The notes beneath the pieces are model-generated. The model was given only the letters and a program-made list of their open reading frames with translations. It was not told where the DNA came from and searched no databases. Below are positions 37,418-46,521 of a DNA stretch of 64,000 nt, piece by piece. The stretch's first letter is position 1; each line of letters starts with the position of its first letter. A program made the translations under genes and the position numbers. Source of the DNA: Cohaesibacter haloalkalitolerans (lineage in GTDB: Bacteria > Pseudomonadota > Alphaproteobacteria > Rhizobiales > Cohaesibacteraceae); assembly GCF_003574655.1 (NCBI RefSeq), contig NZ_QNUM01000006.1:1-64000 (forward strand). Direction: 5' to 3'.

Positions 37418-38533
37418 TTACGCTGCGGTCTTGCCACAGAGGCGGCTGATCAGGGCCGTCTCGCTCTCGTCATACGGGGTGCCATCGGCATAGAGCACGT
37501 CATGAAACCATTCGGCGGTGGCGTCCGCAGTGTCATCAGCGCCATGGTGGCTGGTCAGGCTGTTCGGCCAGGGCAGATTGGTCTGGGTGCGTCCCTTGAT
37601 CATGCCCCAGTTATAGCAGCCGATTTTCGTGTCGTGGAAGTAGGGCAGCAGCGCATCGAAGCGGCTACCCACCGATCGTGCCATCCATTCGGTGCAGAGC
37701 AGCGGGCGCCCGTGGGGAGCAAGATTGGCCACATAGCGCTCAAGATGCTCAAGATCGCAATAGGCATGGAAGGTGATGACGTCGGACAGCGCCAGCGCCA
37801 GCTGGTCGGTCGAGTTCTCGTAAGGGGGAACCTGTTTGTCCGCCGCCGGTGTCCGCCAGGCGCCAACGGTCAGCGGCTGGGACGGAGCAACCGACCGCGC
37901 CCAGTCGAAGGAGGCCGCCATCAGGGCTTCGCTCCGAGGCCCCAGCGCCGGGTCATATTCGCTGAACGAGCCATCGGGGGAAAAGATCATGCGGTTGCCG
38001 GGCTCGTTGTAGAGATCCCACATCAGGATGCGGTCGTCATCGGCAAACTGGCTGATGATGTCCTTGACATAGGCCTCGAAGTCGGGCCAGAGGCTCCGAT
38101 CCATCACCGCTGCCCGCCCGGGACTGGCCACGGCGCGGCTGTTGTGGATGCCGGGAACCGGCTCGGGCTGTGGGCCATAGACCGGCTCGGCGCCGCCAAA
38201 GCCGCAATCATCGAACAGCACCGGCATCGTAGAGAGACCGCATTTGGCTGCAAGGCGAAGAAAGGTCTCAAGCCGGGCAAGCAGTCCATCGCGGTCATGC
38301 TTCCAGACCAGATAATGCAGGTTGGTGCGCACCGAATTGAAGCCGATGTCGGCAGCCCATTTCAGCTCGCGGGCAATCTCCTCCGCATCGAAGCGGTCGG
38401 CCATCCACATTTCGAGGAAATTGACGGCGCTGGAGGGCAGATAGTTGAAGCCGCAAGGCCAACCCTGACCCTGCCACCATGCCTGTGCCCTGTCTCTGGT
38501 CCAGGGAGAAAATAGATTGCTGTTCATGATCAT
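37418..38533 (-). CDS. Clan GH-A glycoside hydrolase (GH5-like) within the sugar ABC operon
   Basis: 371 residues from the ATG at 38533; a second ATG lies two codons later. The barrel pattern fits clan GH-A. FNSVRTNLHYLVW is an early strand, MWDLYNEPGN carries the likely acid/base Glu (Asn-Glu-Pro) and LLCTEWMARSVGS carries the likely nucleophile Glu. There is no signal peptide, so it should act in the cytoplasm on the oligosaccharide imported by the surrounding ABC proteins. Annotations of relatives vary (cellulase-like, beta-xylanase-like). The true bond specificity cannot be read from the sequence. Confidence 0.8.
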   Translation of the reverse strand: MIMNSNLFSPWTRDRAQAWWQGQGWPCGFNYLPSSAVNFLEMWMADRFDAEEIARELKWAADIGFNSVRTNLHYLVWKHDRDGLLARLETFLRLAAKCGLSTMPVLFDDCGFGGAEPVYGPQPEPVPGIHNSRAVASPGRAAVMDRSLWPDFEAYVKDIISQFADDDRILMWDLYNEPGNRMIFSPDGSFSEYDPALGPRSEALMAASFDWARSVAPSQPLTVGAWRTPAADKQVPPYENSTDQLALALSDVITFHAYCDLEHLERYVANLAPHGRPLLCTEWMARSVGSRFDALLPYFHDTKIGCYNWGMIKGRTQTNLPWPNSLTSHHGADDTADATAEWFHDVLYADGTPYDESETALISRLCGKTAA

Positions 38534-38594
38534 GTCCGCGTGTCTTGAGGGAACCTGCCCGAAGCTGCCGGGCAGGTCGTTCTTCGTGTCGGGC

Positions 38595-39875
38595 CTAGCG
38601 GTCCAGAAGGTCCTGAATGTCCAGCTCTGCGTCGGAGAGGGCCGCGTCAACATCCTTGTTGGTTAGCCAGATAGCCTGGAATTCCCGGTTGAGCGTGTCC
38701 TGAATGGCGCCATAGTGCTTGGACGGAGGCATCGTTCTGGCAAGACCGGCTGTGGTGGCATATTCGGTGCGATGCGGCAGGGCCTTGTAGGCGTCGCTGG
38801 CAAGGACCGACTTGCGAACGGCCATGTGGCCGGTGCGAGCCCAGTCGCCATCATGGTCGTTGATGAAGGCCAAAACCTTGAGGGCTGCGGCATATTTTGC
38901 TGGATCATTCTGCTTCAACATGGCAGGGATCGCCCACATGTGGCTGCCAGCCCAGGCTGCCTTGTCCTTGAACAGGATCGGGAAGGTGGCGGCATAGTAG
39001 TTCTTGAGGGCGACGGCCGGATCGGCTGCCTGCGAGTCATAATAGTCGACCACCCACGTGCCGTTGATCAGAATTGCCCCTTCACCATTGAGGAAGGCCT
39101 GCTGGCTGTCGGTGTAATTGTATTTCGGGTCGGCATAGCCAGCGGCGAACAGATCGGTCAGCACCTTGATGGCGGCCTTGGCTTCCGGTGTGTTGACCGT
39201 GGCTGTATCGCCATTGTAGAGGTCGGCACCCTGCTGCCAGATCAGGCTCATGACGACGCGGACGCCGGTTTCAAACTGCGAGAAATCGCCGATCAGATAT
39301 TCCTTGCCGGTCTTTTCCTTGACCAGTTTGGCCTGTGCCATCAACTCGTCCACGGAGGTCGGCAGCACCGGCTTGCCATCCTTGACCAGCCCGGCCTGCT
39401 GCATGATGTCCATGTTGACATGCCAGAGGTTGGCGTGGAAATCCATCGGCACGCCATAGATCTTGCCATTGTAGGTAACGCCAGCCTTGGCGGCGGCTTC
39501 CCAGTCGGAGACATCGATTCCGGCGCCAGCCAGATCGTCGGTCAGGTCGGCAAGCGCGCCGGTTCCGGCAAATTCGGCCACCCGGTAGCGGTGCATGACA
39601 TGAACATTCGGTGGCGTCTTGCCTGCGTAGGCCGCCTTGAGCTGGTCGTAATAGTTGCCCCAGTCGGTGGGCAGGGTGTTGACGGTCACGCCATCAATCT
39701 GCTCGCTGGCCGCGTTGATGATCGACTGGATGATGCAGGGCTCCCCGACCGATGTCTTGGTGTCGGAGCCAGCATTCTCGCAGGCACCAAAGAAACGGCC
39801 AAGGGAAATGTCCTCGGCCATGACTGGCGAGGCGAACCCGGCTGCCAGCATGGTGGCTAGAATGATCTGTTTCAT
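38595..39875 (-). CDS. Sugar ABC importer periplasmic binding protein
   Basis: 426 residues with a Sec signal peptide (MKQIILATMLAAGFASPVMA, cleavage after it). The mature part is a family 1 extracellular solute-binding protein (LPTDWGNYYDQLKAAYAG, GVTYNGKIYGVPMDFHANLW, GEGAILINGTWVVDYYD). It captures the carbohydrate for the permeases encoded upstream in the operon. The long length and aromatic-rich face favour an oligosaccharide, which agrees with the intracellular glycosidase gene next to it (inference). Confidence 0.93.
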   Translation of the reverse strand: MKQIILATMLAAGFASPVMAEDISLGRFFGACENAGSDTKTSVGEPCIIQSIINAASEQIDGVTVNTLPTDWGNYYDQLKAAYAGKTPPNVHVMHRYRVAEFAGTGALADLTDDLAGAGIDVSDWEAAAKAGVTYNGKIYGVPMDFHANLWHVNMDIMQQAGLVKDGKPVLPTSVDELMAQAKLVKEKTGKEYLIGDFSQFETGVRVVMSLIWQQGADLYNGDTATVNTPEAKAAIKVLTDLFAAGYADPKYNYTDSQQAFLNGEGAILINGTWVVDYYDSQAADPAVALKNYYAATFPILFKDKAAWAGSHMWAIPAMLKQNDPAKYAAALKVLAFINDHDGDWARTGHMAVRKSVLASDAYKALPHRTEYATTAGLARTMPPSKHYGAIQDTLNREFQAIWLTNKDVDAALSDAELDIQDLLDR

Positions 39876-39956
39876 GATAAACCTCCCGTTCTATCAAATA
39901 AGTGAAACAAGTCTCGAAACTGTATGGCCGGAGACGACCGCCTTACGTGGCGCCTC

Positions 39957-40796
39957 CTATCCCTTGGTGCCTCCCGCCGTCATCGCCTGAACCACATAGC
40001 GCTGGAACAAAAGGAACAGCACCACCACAGGTAACGTGGCGATGACGCCGGACGCCATGATCCGGCCAAGCCCTTCCGACTGGGCAAAGTTGGTCTGGAT
40101 TGAGGCAAGCCCGAGGGTGATGGTGAACATTTCCCGTTTCTGGGCCGAGACGAGCGGCCACAGATAGTCGTTCCAGGCGTAGAGGAACGTCAGAATGGCA
40201 AGGGTGGTCATGGCAGGGCGCGCCAGCGGCAGCATCACATGCCAGAAAATCTGCAACCAGCTGACCCCGTCCAGCCGTGCCGCCTCTTCGATGTCGCGCG
40301 GGATGGCCTTGAAGAATTGCATCATCAGGAACACCCCGATGGGCACGGCGACTCGCGGCAGGATGAGCGCGTGATAGCTGTTGTGCCAGCCGAAATCAGC
40401 GAACATCGTATAGAGCGGAATGAACACCGCCTGTTCCGGCACCATCAGTCCGATGAGGCAGAAGATGATAACAAAATTCTTGCCCGGAAAGGACAGCCGG
40501 GCCAGCGCATAGCCTGCCGTGGTCGAGACAAACAGCACCGCCAGCGTCATACCGACGGCGACAATGGTGGAATTGAGAAACCAGACAGGCGTCTGGCCAT
40601 AGGAAAACAGCGCGGCATAATTGTCGAGCGTGAAGGGAAGTGGGATGAGGCCGAAGAAGGTCGAGGACGTGGTCCGCGCCAATACGTCATTGGGCTGGAA
40701 CGACAGCGACAGCATCCACAGGGTGGGCACCAGCCAGAGAAAGGCAGGAAGGGAGATGAGCGTCACCAGCCAGTAGTAGGAGCGATTGGATTGCAT
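39957..40796 (-). CDS. Sugar ABC importer permease (MalG type)
   Basis: 279 residues with six membrane helices. The EAA loop reads EEAARLDGVSWLQIFWHVML, which contacts the ATPase. Its ATG shares one base with the stop of the preceding permease, so the two are coupled. The permease shows the usual MalG length and a C-terminal helix ending VQAMTAGGTKG. It forms the membrane channel with the MalF-type partner. Confidence 0.95.
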   Translation of the reverse strand: MQSNRSYYWLVTLISLPAFLWLVPTLWMLSLSFQPNDVLARTTSSTFFGLIPLPFTLDNYAALFSYGQTPVWFLNSTIVAVGMTLAVLFVSTTAGYALARLSFPGKNFVIIFCLIGLMVPEQAVFIPLYTMFADFGWHNSYHALILPRVAVPIGVFLMMQFFKAIPRDIEEAARLDGVSWLQIFWHVMLPLARPAMTTLAILTFLYAWNDYLWPLVSAQKREMFTITLGLASIQTNFAQSEGLGRIMASGVIATLPVVVLFLLFQRYVVQAMTAGGTKG

Positions 40797-41893
40797 CAGT
40801 CTTTGTCCTCCCGTCCGAGCAGGAACTGCACCAGCGAAAAGGCGCCCATGATGACGAACAGAAACACTGCCATGGTCGTCGCCCGACCCAGCTCGCTGTC
40901 TCTGAAACCGGTCTGGTAGATATAGCGCACGAGGGTCTGGGTGCTGTCGTTCGGGCCGCCTCCGGTCATCAGATGCGACTGGCCGAAGACCTGAAAATGC
41001 AGAATGATCTGCAACACCACCACCAGCGTGATCGTGCGCTTGAGATTCGGCAGCGTGATGTGGCGGAAGGCGCGCCAGCCCTTGGCATTGTCAAGGGCGG
41101 CAGCTTCATAGATGTCGCGGGAAATATCCTGCAGACCGGCCAGAAAAAGGATCATGGCGATGCCCAGCGACCACCACACGGTGGTGATGACGATGGCGGC
41201 CATGGCAAAGCGTTCGTCGGTCAGCCAGTGGATGGGCGATCCGCCGAACAGGGTGATGACATTGGCAATCAGCCCCTGCCGCGGCGAGAACAGCAATTGC
41301 CAGATCAGCGTGACCACCGTTACCGACAGCACCTGAGAGAGAAAGAAGATGGTGCGGAAGACGGCCATTGCCCGACTCTCGCGGTTGACCAACACCGCAA
41401 GACTGAGGGAGATGATGGTGATGGACGGCACGGTCAGGGCGACAAACAGGATGGTGTTGCCAACCGTTGGCCAGAACCGGCGATCATACCAGCGCCCACC
41501 GGCCCCCGGATGGAAGCCGCAGGCAACAAACAGGATGAGCGCAATCGAGCCGACCAGAACAGCCGTTCCACGGCTGATCTTGCCAAATGCTGTCAGCAAC
41601 AGGGTTGACAGGAGCACGAAAGCTGCGCTCCACTGGACAAGCGGGCTTGCGGCTGGCGACCAGACGATGTTTTTGCCCCAGAGGATTCGCTCGTAATTGC
41701 GTAGACCGACGAATTCCTTGGCATTGGGATCAAAGGCGACGGCCATCAGATTCCAGTTATGGAGACTGATCCAGATCCCGTTGAGAAACGGGATGACCAG
41801 AAACGCCAGGTAGGCCACGACAAAAGGCGTCAGCAACAGCGCCGCTGAGGATTTTTGCCCCAGCCGCTTGCCTGACCATCCATAAACCGCCAC
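40796..41893 (-). CDS. Sugar ABC importer permease (MalF type)
   Basis: 365 residues from a GTG at 41893 with GGGAGGAAC upstream; the longer frame to 42061 would run through the divergent promoter. It has extra N-terminal and periplasmic segments compared with the smallest permeases, as MalF proteins do. The EAA loop is YEAAALDNAKGWRAFRHITL. It is the first gene of the operon permease-permease-binding protein-glycosidase-ATPase, reading away from the LacI regulator gene. Confidence 0.93.
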   Translation of the reverse strand: MAVYGWSGKRLGQKSSAALLLTPFVVAYLAFLVIPFLNGIWISLHNWNLMAVAFDPNAKEFVGLRNYERILWGKNIVWSPAASPLVQWSAAFVLLSTLLLTAFGKISRGTAVLVGSIALILFVACGFHPGAGGRWYDRRFWPTVGNTILFVALTVPSITIISLSLAVLVNRESRAMAVFRTIFFLSQVLSVTVVTLIWQLLFSPRQGLIANVITLFGGSPIHWLTDERFAMAAIVITTVWWSLGIAMILFLAGLQDISRDIYEAAALDNAKGWRAFRHITLPNLKRTITLVVVLQIILHFQVFGQSHLMTGGGPNDSTQTLVRYIYQTGFRDSELGRATTMAVFLFVIMGAFSLVQFLLGREDKD

Positions 41894-41923
41894 TTTGTTC
41901 CTCCCATGGCAGAAAATGCTTGC

Positions 41924-41951
41924 GCTAATATTATTAGCAATATTTATTAGC
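41924..41951. promoter_or_regulatory. Likely LacI-family operator between importer operon and regulator
   Basis: GCTAATATTATTAGC (41924-41938) is a perfect 15-base palindrome. A second, imperfect copy, GCAATATTTATTAGC (41937-41951), overlaps it by two bases, so TATTAGC recurs 13 bp apart. It sits in the 93-bp divergent gap between the importer operon and the LacI gene, where autoregulation and substrate control would be expected. Confidence 0.65.
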
Positions 41952-41986
41952 ATTGAATACCCGGTCATGCAAGGGAGGAATCGGGC

Positions 41987-43018
41987 ATGGAGGAAAAGCC
42001 AGGTGCAAAAGCGGTGCGCGTGACGATGGGAGACGTGGCTCTGGCAGCCGGTGTCTCGCAATCGACGGTGTCCTTTGTGCTAAACGGTGTTGAGGATATG
42101 CGTATCAGCAGTGAGACGCGGGCCAAGGTTTTGCAGGCTGTTCGCGATCTGGGCTACCGTCCCAGAAGCGCCGGACGTCCACCCAAGGGGGTGGGGATGA
42201 CAGTGATCGGGCTCATCGTCGACGAAATTGTCACCAGCCCCTTTGCGGCCATCTCCATTGATGCCATTCAGGCCACGGCCTGGAAGGAAAATGTCATTGT
42301 CGAAACGGTGATGACCGGTGGCGACAAGGAATATGAACGGGCTATCCTGCGCAAGTGGGCCGCAGATCGGGTTCGGGGCGTCATCTACAGCTCTATCCTG
42401 ACGCATGTGGTTTCGCCGCCGGATCTGCTGCTCAATCACAAATGCATCCTGATGAACTGCTATGACAAGCAGGGGCGTTTCCCGGCCATTGTTCCGGCCG
42501 AGCGGCGCGGTGGCGAAGCTGCGGCCAAGGTGCTGATAGAGGCTGGCCACAAGCGCATTGCCTTCATCAAGGGGGAACCGTGGATGGATGCCTCCAAGAT
42601 GCGCGAGGAGGGATTCGAGCGGGCGATGCATGCCGCCGACGTGGCGATTGATCCGGATCTGATCATGGAGGGCAATCTGCTGCCATCGGGTGGCCGCACG
42701 GCGACGTTGGCACTGATGGCGTTGCCCAATCCGCCGGAGGCGATCTTCTGCGCCAATGACCTGACCGCCGTCGGCTGCTATGAGGCCCTCAAGGAGCTGG
42801 GGCTGAAGGTCGGGGTCGATGTTGCGGTGGTCGGCTATGACGATCAGGAAATTGCCCAGCATCTGCACCCCACCCTGACGACGGTGCTGTTGCCCCATGC
42901 CGAAATGGGCCAGCTCGCTGCCGAGATGATTCTGGCCGATGACGAGATTACCATGAAGGAAACGAGGGTTCCCTGCCCGTTGGTGCCGCGCCATTCCCAT
43001 ATGCGGACGCGCGCCTGA
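41987..43018 (+). CDS. LacI-family transcriptional regulator
   Basis: 343 residues with GGGAGGAA before the ATG. The N-terminal LacI HTH is clear (VTMGDVALAAGVSQSTVSFV, then hinge DLGYRPRSAGRP). It is followed by a periplasmic-binding-protein-like effector domain (IGLIVDEIVTSPFAAISIDA, PPEAIFCANDLTAVGCYEAL). It is divergent from the sugar importer operon and probably represses it until the imported sugar or a breakdown product binds. A palindrome lies in the shared promoter. Confidence 0.95.
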   Translation: MEEKPGAKAVRVTMGDVALAAGVSQSTVSFVLNGVEDMRISSETRAKVLQAVRDLGYRPRSAGRPPKGVGMTVIGLIVDEIVTSPFAAISIDAIQATAWKENVIVETVMTGGDKEYERAILRKWAADRVRGVIYSSILTHVVSPPDLLLNHKCILMNCYDKQGRFPAIVPAERRGGEAAAKVLIEAGHKRIAFIKGEPWMDASKMREEGFERAMHAADVAIDPDLIMEGNLLPSGGRTATLALMALPNPPEAIFCANDLTAVGCYEALKELGLKVGVDVAVVGYDDQEIAQHLHPTLTTVLLPHAEMGQLAAEMILADDEITMKETRVPCPLVPRHSHMRTRA

Positions 43019-43132
43019 GGCCAATTGAACAAGGATCGGTTGCTTGGGGGAAGGCCGTCGGATGCCGCTGAATGCACGTCCGGCGGCCTGAAAATCTGAA
43101 TAAGTACGAACACTTAGCCTTGCGACAAGCAA

Positions 43133-43187
43133 TTGACTTGCAAGCGGTGGTTTCCTAGAAATGCCTTGTACGTTATAACGCACAAGG
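43133..43187 (+). promoter_or_regulatory. Promoter and operator of the glycyl radical enzyme gene
   Basis: TTGACT (43133-43138), a 17-bp spacer and TAGAAA (43156-43161) form a good sigma-70 promoter. At the expected transcription start lies a near-perfect 24-base palindrome (43164-43187) with one mismatched pair: CCTTGT on the left, core CGTTATAACG at 43171-43180, ACAAGG on the right. The same core box precedes the XRE-cupin gene, which suggests repression by that regulator. Confidence 0.7.
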
Positions 43188-43229
43188 CCCGGTTCTTGCG
43201 CCTGTGCGATGGTGAATCGGAACAGGATC

Positions 43230-45617
43230 ATGTTGAAAACGGTGACTGGCGTCTCGGAACGCATCGAGCGGCTACGGCAAAACTACGTCAATACAAAGCC
43301 TTCCATCTGTTATGAGCGCGCCAGACTCTACACCGAGTCGCACAAGCGCACCGAGGGCAAGTCGGTCATCCTGCGCCGCGCTGAAGCCTTCCATGATTTC
43401 TGCGCCAAATTCGAGGTGCGTATCTTCGAGGATGAGTTGATCGTCGGAACCGCTGGCAGGTTTCGCCGCACGGGCATCCTGACGCCGGAATATTCCTGGA
43501 AATGGGTCGACAAGGAGATGGATACCTTCCCGACCCGCCCGCAGGACCCCTATCTGATCACGCCGGATCAATGCGCCACCATCCGCTCCGAGATCTTCCC
43601 CTACTGGCATGGCAAGTCACTGGAAGAACATTTCCTGGCGGCGCTGCCGGAAGAGACGGCCCGGATTGCGGTCGATACGGGCATCATCGACAATGATTCC
43701 AAATGGCGTCAGGCGGTGGGCGAGATCACGCCGGATTATGAGGGCCATCTGTTCGTCAAGGGCTATGGCGGCATCCTGAAAGATGCCGAGGAAAAGCTCG
43801 CCGCGCTCGACTATCTCAACGCCGAGGATATCGACAGGATCGATTTCTACAAGGCGACGATCCTGTCGGCGAAAGCCATCATCCTGTTGGCCAATCGCTA
43901 TGCCGATCTTGCCGAAGGCATGGCAGCCGAAGAGCAGGACGACGCCCGCAAGGCCGAATTGCTGGAGATCGCCCGCGTCTGCCGTCGGGTGCCGGAGTAT
44001 CCACCGCAAAGCTTCCACGAAGCCACACAATTCATCTGGTTTGTCCAGCTGGGTGGCATCATCACCGAAAACCCGCTGGCGCTCAATCCCGGCCGTTTTG
44101 ACCAGTTCATGTATCCTTACTATGCTGCGGACATGGACAGTGGCAAGCTCGACAAGGCCGGGGCCAAGGAACTGATCCATGCGCTTTGGCTGAAATATTC
44201 CGAATGGGTCTGGACCATCTCGGAGAACACCACCGGCTATTTCGCAGGCTACAACCAGTTCCAGAACCTGACCGTCGGTGGCAAGAAGCGCGACGGCAGT
44301 GACGCCACCAATGAGTTGACCTATCTCTGCCTTGAGGCAACCGACGAGGTGCGCACCCATCAGCCGGGGCTCAGCGTGCGCGTGCAGTCGGACTGTCCGC
44401 AGGAATTTCTTTACGCGGTGACCGATCTGGTCAGCAAGGGAACGGGCTTCCCGGCCATTCACAATGATCAGGCCGGAACCCAAATGCTGCTGCAGGCCGG
44501 ATACGAACCCGAAGACGCTCGCGACTGGAACAACTGCGGCTGCGTCGTGCCGCACTTCCGCCAGACCGGCCAATGGACCAGCGCTGTCAATGTCAACTTC
44601 GCTGCCGCAATGGAATATGCCCTCAATGAAGGCAAGAGCCGCCTGACAGGCGAGAAGATGGGGCTTGATGCCAAGCCGCTGGCCAGCTACGCAAGTTATC
44701 AGGAAATCGAGGATGCCACCTTCGAGCAGGTAGGCAACCTCATCCATCATTCCGTGGTTTCCACCGTCATCGCTCAGAAACTGCATGCGGAAATGGTGCC
44801 GCGACCGTTCCTGTCCACCTGTATCGGCCATTGTCTGGAAGAGGGTAGGGATCTTTCCCGCGGTGGCGCGAAATACAATGTCGGCCCCGTGCTGACCGGT
44901 ATCGGCCTTGCAGTGGTCGCCAACTCGCTGGCCGTCATCAAGAAGCTGGTGTTCGAGGACAAGGTCACCACGCTCGCCGAACTGGACGCGGCGATGAACG
45001 CTGACTGGGAAGGCCATGACGCCCTGCGCACGAAGGCGCTGGCGGTGGTCAAATATGGCAATGACGACGACTATGTCGACGCCATCGCCCGCGATCTGGC
45101 CAACTACTATTATCGCAAGACCCGGGCCTACAAGGACAATTTCGGCTCGCCCTTCAACTCGGCCTTCATGGGCATTTCCAACTACATCCCGACCGGCCGG
45201 ATCGTCGGCGCCACCCCCTGCGGACGCAAGGCGACCAAACCGATCACCGAGGGCGTTTCGCCCTATGCCGGTAGCGACGTGAAGAGCCCGCTGGCGGCGA
45301 TGCGCTCCAGCGCCAAGATGAACCACGATGTCCATACCGGCGGAACGCTGCTCAACCTGCGCCTGAGCGAAGATCTGGTCAGCACTCCGAAGGGCAAGCG
45401 CGATCTGGGCAGTATCATCCGGGCCTATTTCTCCCTTGGCGCCTTCCACGTGCAGTTCAACACCCTGTCGACAGACGTGTTGCGCAAGGCCCAGAAGAAC
45501 CCCGAAGATTACAAGGATCTGCTGGTGCGGGTTGCGGGGTACAGCACCCAGTTTGTCAACCTGTCACCGGAAATGCAGGAAGCGATCATCGCGCGCTCGG
45601 CCCATGGCAGCTACTGA
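43230..45617 (+). CDS. Glycyl radical enzyme of the PFL-like superfamily, specificity unknown
   Basis: 795 residues from the ATG at 43230, with GGAACAGGA just upstream; an ATG at 43209 adds seven. The whole length matches the PFL2/glycerol dehydratase-like group. The C-terminal glycyl radical motif RVAGYS places the radical at Gly770. The active-site loop is NNCGCVVPHF, with Cys438 as the expected thiyl residue. Characterised eliminases (choline lyase, glycerol, hydroxyproline and isethionate enzymes) have Glu two residues after this Cys, but here it is Val, which argues against that chemistry. It is oxygen-sensitive by family rule. The activase follows with an overlap. The substrate is unknown; no proC, microcompartment or sulfite genes accompany it. 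Confidence 0.93.
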   Translation: MLKTVTGVSERIERLRQNYVNTKPSICYERARLYTESHKRTEGKSVILRRAEAFHDFCAKFEVRIFEDELIVGTAGRFRRTGILTPEYSWKWVDKEMDTFPTRPQDPYLITPDQCATIRSEIFPYWHGKSLEEHFLAALPEETARIAVDTGIIDNDSKWRQAVGEITPDYEGHLFVKGYGGILKDAEEKLAALDYLNAEDIDRIDFYKATILSAKAIILLANRYADLAEGMAAEEQDDARKAELLEIARVCRRVPEYPPQSFHEATQFIWFVQLGGIITENPLALNPGRFDQFMYPYYAADMDSGKLDKAGAKELIHALWLKYSEWVWTISENTTGYFAGYNQFQNLTVGGKKRDGSDATNELTYLCLEATDEVRTHQPGLSVRVQSDCPQEFLYAVTDLVSKGTGFPAIHNDQAGTQMLLQAGYEPEDARDWNNCGCVVPHFRQTGQWTSAVNVNFAAAMEYALNEGKSRLTGEKMGLDAKPLASYASYQEIEDATFEQVGNLIHHSVVSTVIAQKLHAEMVPRPFLSTCIGHCLEEGRDLSRGGAKYNVGPVLTGIGLAVVANSLAVIKKLVFEDKVTTLAELDAAMNADWEGHDALRTKALAVVKYGNDDDYVDAIARDLANYYYRKTRAYKDNFGSPFNSAFMGISNYIPTGRIVGATPCGRKATKPITEGVSPYAGSDVKSPLAAMRSSAKMNHDVHTGGTLLNLRLSEDLVSTPKGKRDLGSIIRAYFSLGAFHVQFNTLSTDVLRKAQKNPEDYKDLLVRVAGYSTQFVNLSPEMQEAIIARSAHGSY

Positions 45618-46521
45618 CAAGGCAAAAGACGGCACAATGGGAACGGTCCTGCAGATGCAGGACTATTCCATTCATGATGGAGACGGGGTGCGCACCACCA
45701 TCTTTCTGGCCGGTTGCGGCCTCCGGTGCCAGTGGTGCGCCAACCCTGAAAGCTGGACCCAACACAGGAAACTGGCCTATCACGCCCACAAGTGCCGGGG
45801 GTGCCAAAGCTGCCGGACGGTCTGCCCTGAAGGCCTCGACCCGGCGGCGGGAGATTTTGATGCGACCCGCTGCACCTTCTGCGGGGACTGCGTGGCCGCC
45901 TGCCCTGAAAAGGCTCTGCAATTGGCTTGCGAGCAAATGGATGCCGACGCCATCATGGAGCAGATCCGCCGCGATGAGATCTTCTTTCGCCATTCCGGCG
46001 GCGGGGTGACCTTTTCGGGTGGAGAACCCTTTGTCCAGCACCAGTTCCTGCGCAGTCTGATGGCCGGGTGCGAGCGGCTGGGTGTTTCGGTCTGGGTAGA
46101 AACTTGCGGTTTCTTCAAATGGGAAGCCTGTCAGGACCTGATGGCAGGCATCGACCACATCTTCTTCGACATCAAGCATATGGATAGCGAGAGCCATCGC
46201 CGCTTCACCGGCCAGGGCAACGAGACTATCCTTGACAATGCCAAAAGGATTCATGCCTCGGGCGTTCCCATGACAATCCGCATTCCCCTGATTGCGGAAG
46301 TCAATCTGGAGGAAAACAATCTTGAGGCAACCGCCCGCTTCATGCGCGATCACCTGCCCGGCAGCCGCATCGAACTGCTGCCCTATCATGAGCTGGGCAA
46401 GGCCAAATACAGCGCCTTTCGCATGGCGGACAGCTTCCATTCCTTCACGACGCCGACAGAGGCGCAGACCGCCGTTGCCTACAGCATTTTCGACCGTTAT
46501 CAGATCGAGCGTTATCAGTAG
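45604..46521 (+). CDS. Glycyl radical enzyme activating protein (radical SAM)
   Basis: 305 residues from the ATG at 45604, which overlaps the end of the enzyme gene; ATG 45637 is an equally good start. The radical SAM cluster motif is GCGLRCQWCANP (CxxxCxxC). An inserted ferredoxin-like domain carries two further 4Fe-4S cysteine sets (KCRGCQSCRTVCP and CTFCGDCVAACP), as in activases of the non-PFL glycyl radical enzymes. It should use S-adenosylmethionine to place the radical on Gly770 of the upstream gene product. It ends seven bases inside the convergent regulator gene. Confidence 0.95.
   Translation: MAATDKAKDGTMGTVLQMQDYSIHDGDGVRTTIFLAGCGLRCQWCANPESWTQHRKLAYHAHKCRGCQSCRTVCPEGLDPAAGDFDATRCTFCGDCVAACPEKALQLACEQMDADAIMEQIRRDEIFFRHSGGGVTFSGGEPFVQHQFLRSLMAGCERLGVSVWVETCGFFKWEACQDLMAGIDHIFFDIKHMDSESHRRFTGQGNETILDNAKRIHASGVPMTIRIPLIAEVNLEENNLEATARFMRDHLPGSRIELLPYHELGKAKYSAFRMADSFHSFTTPTEAQTAVAYSIFDRYQIERYQ

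Noticed and set aside
43617-45449. 610-codon minus-strand frame antisense to the glycyl radical enzyme
   Set aside because: It is an antisense shadow of a GC-rich gene. The sense frame carries the glycyl motif and full-family homology, and the antisense product has no recognisable domain.
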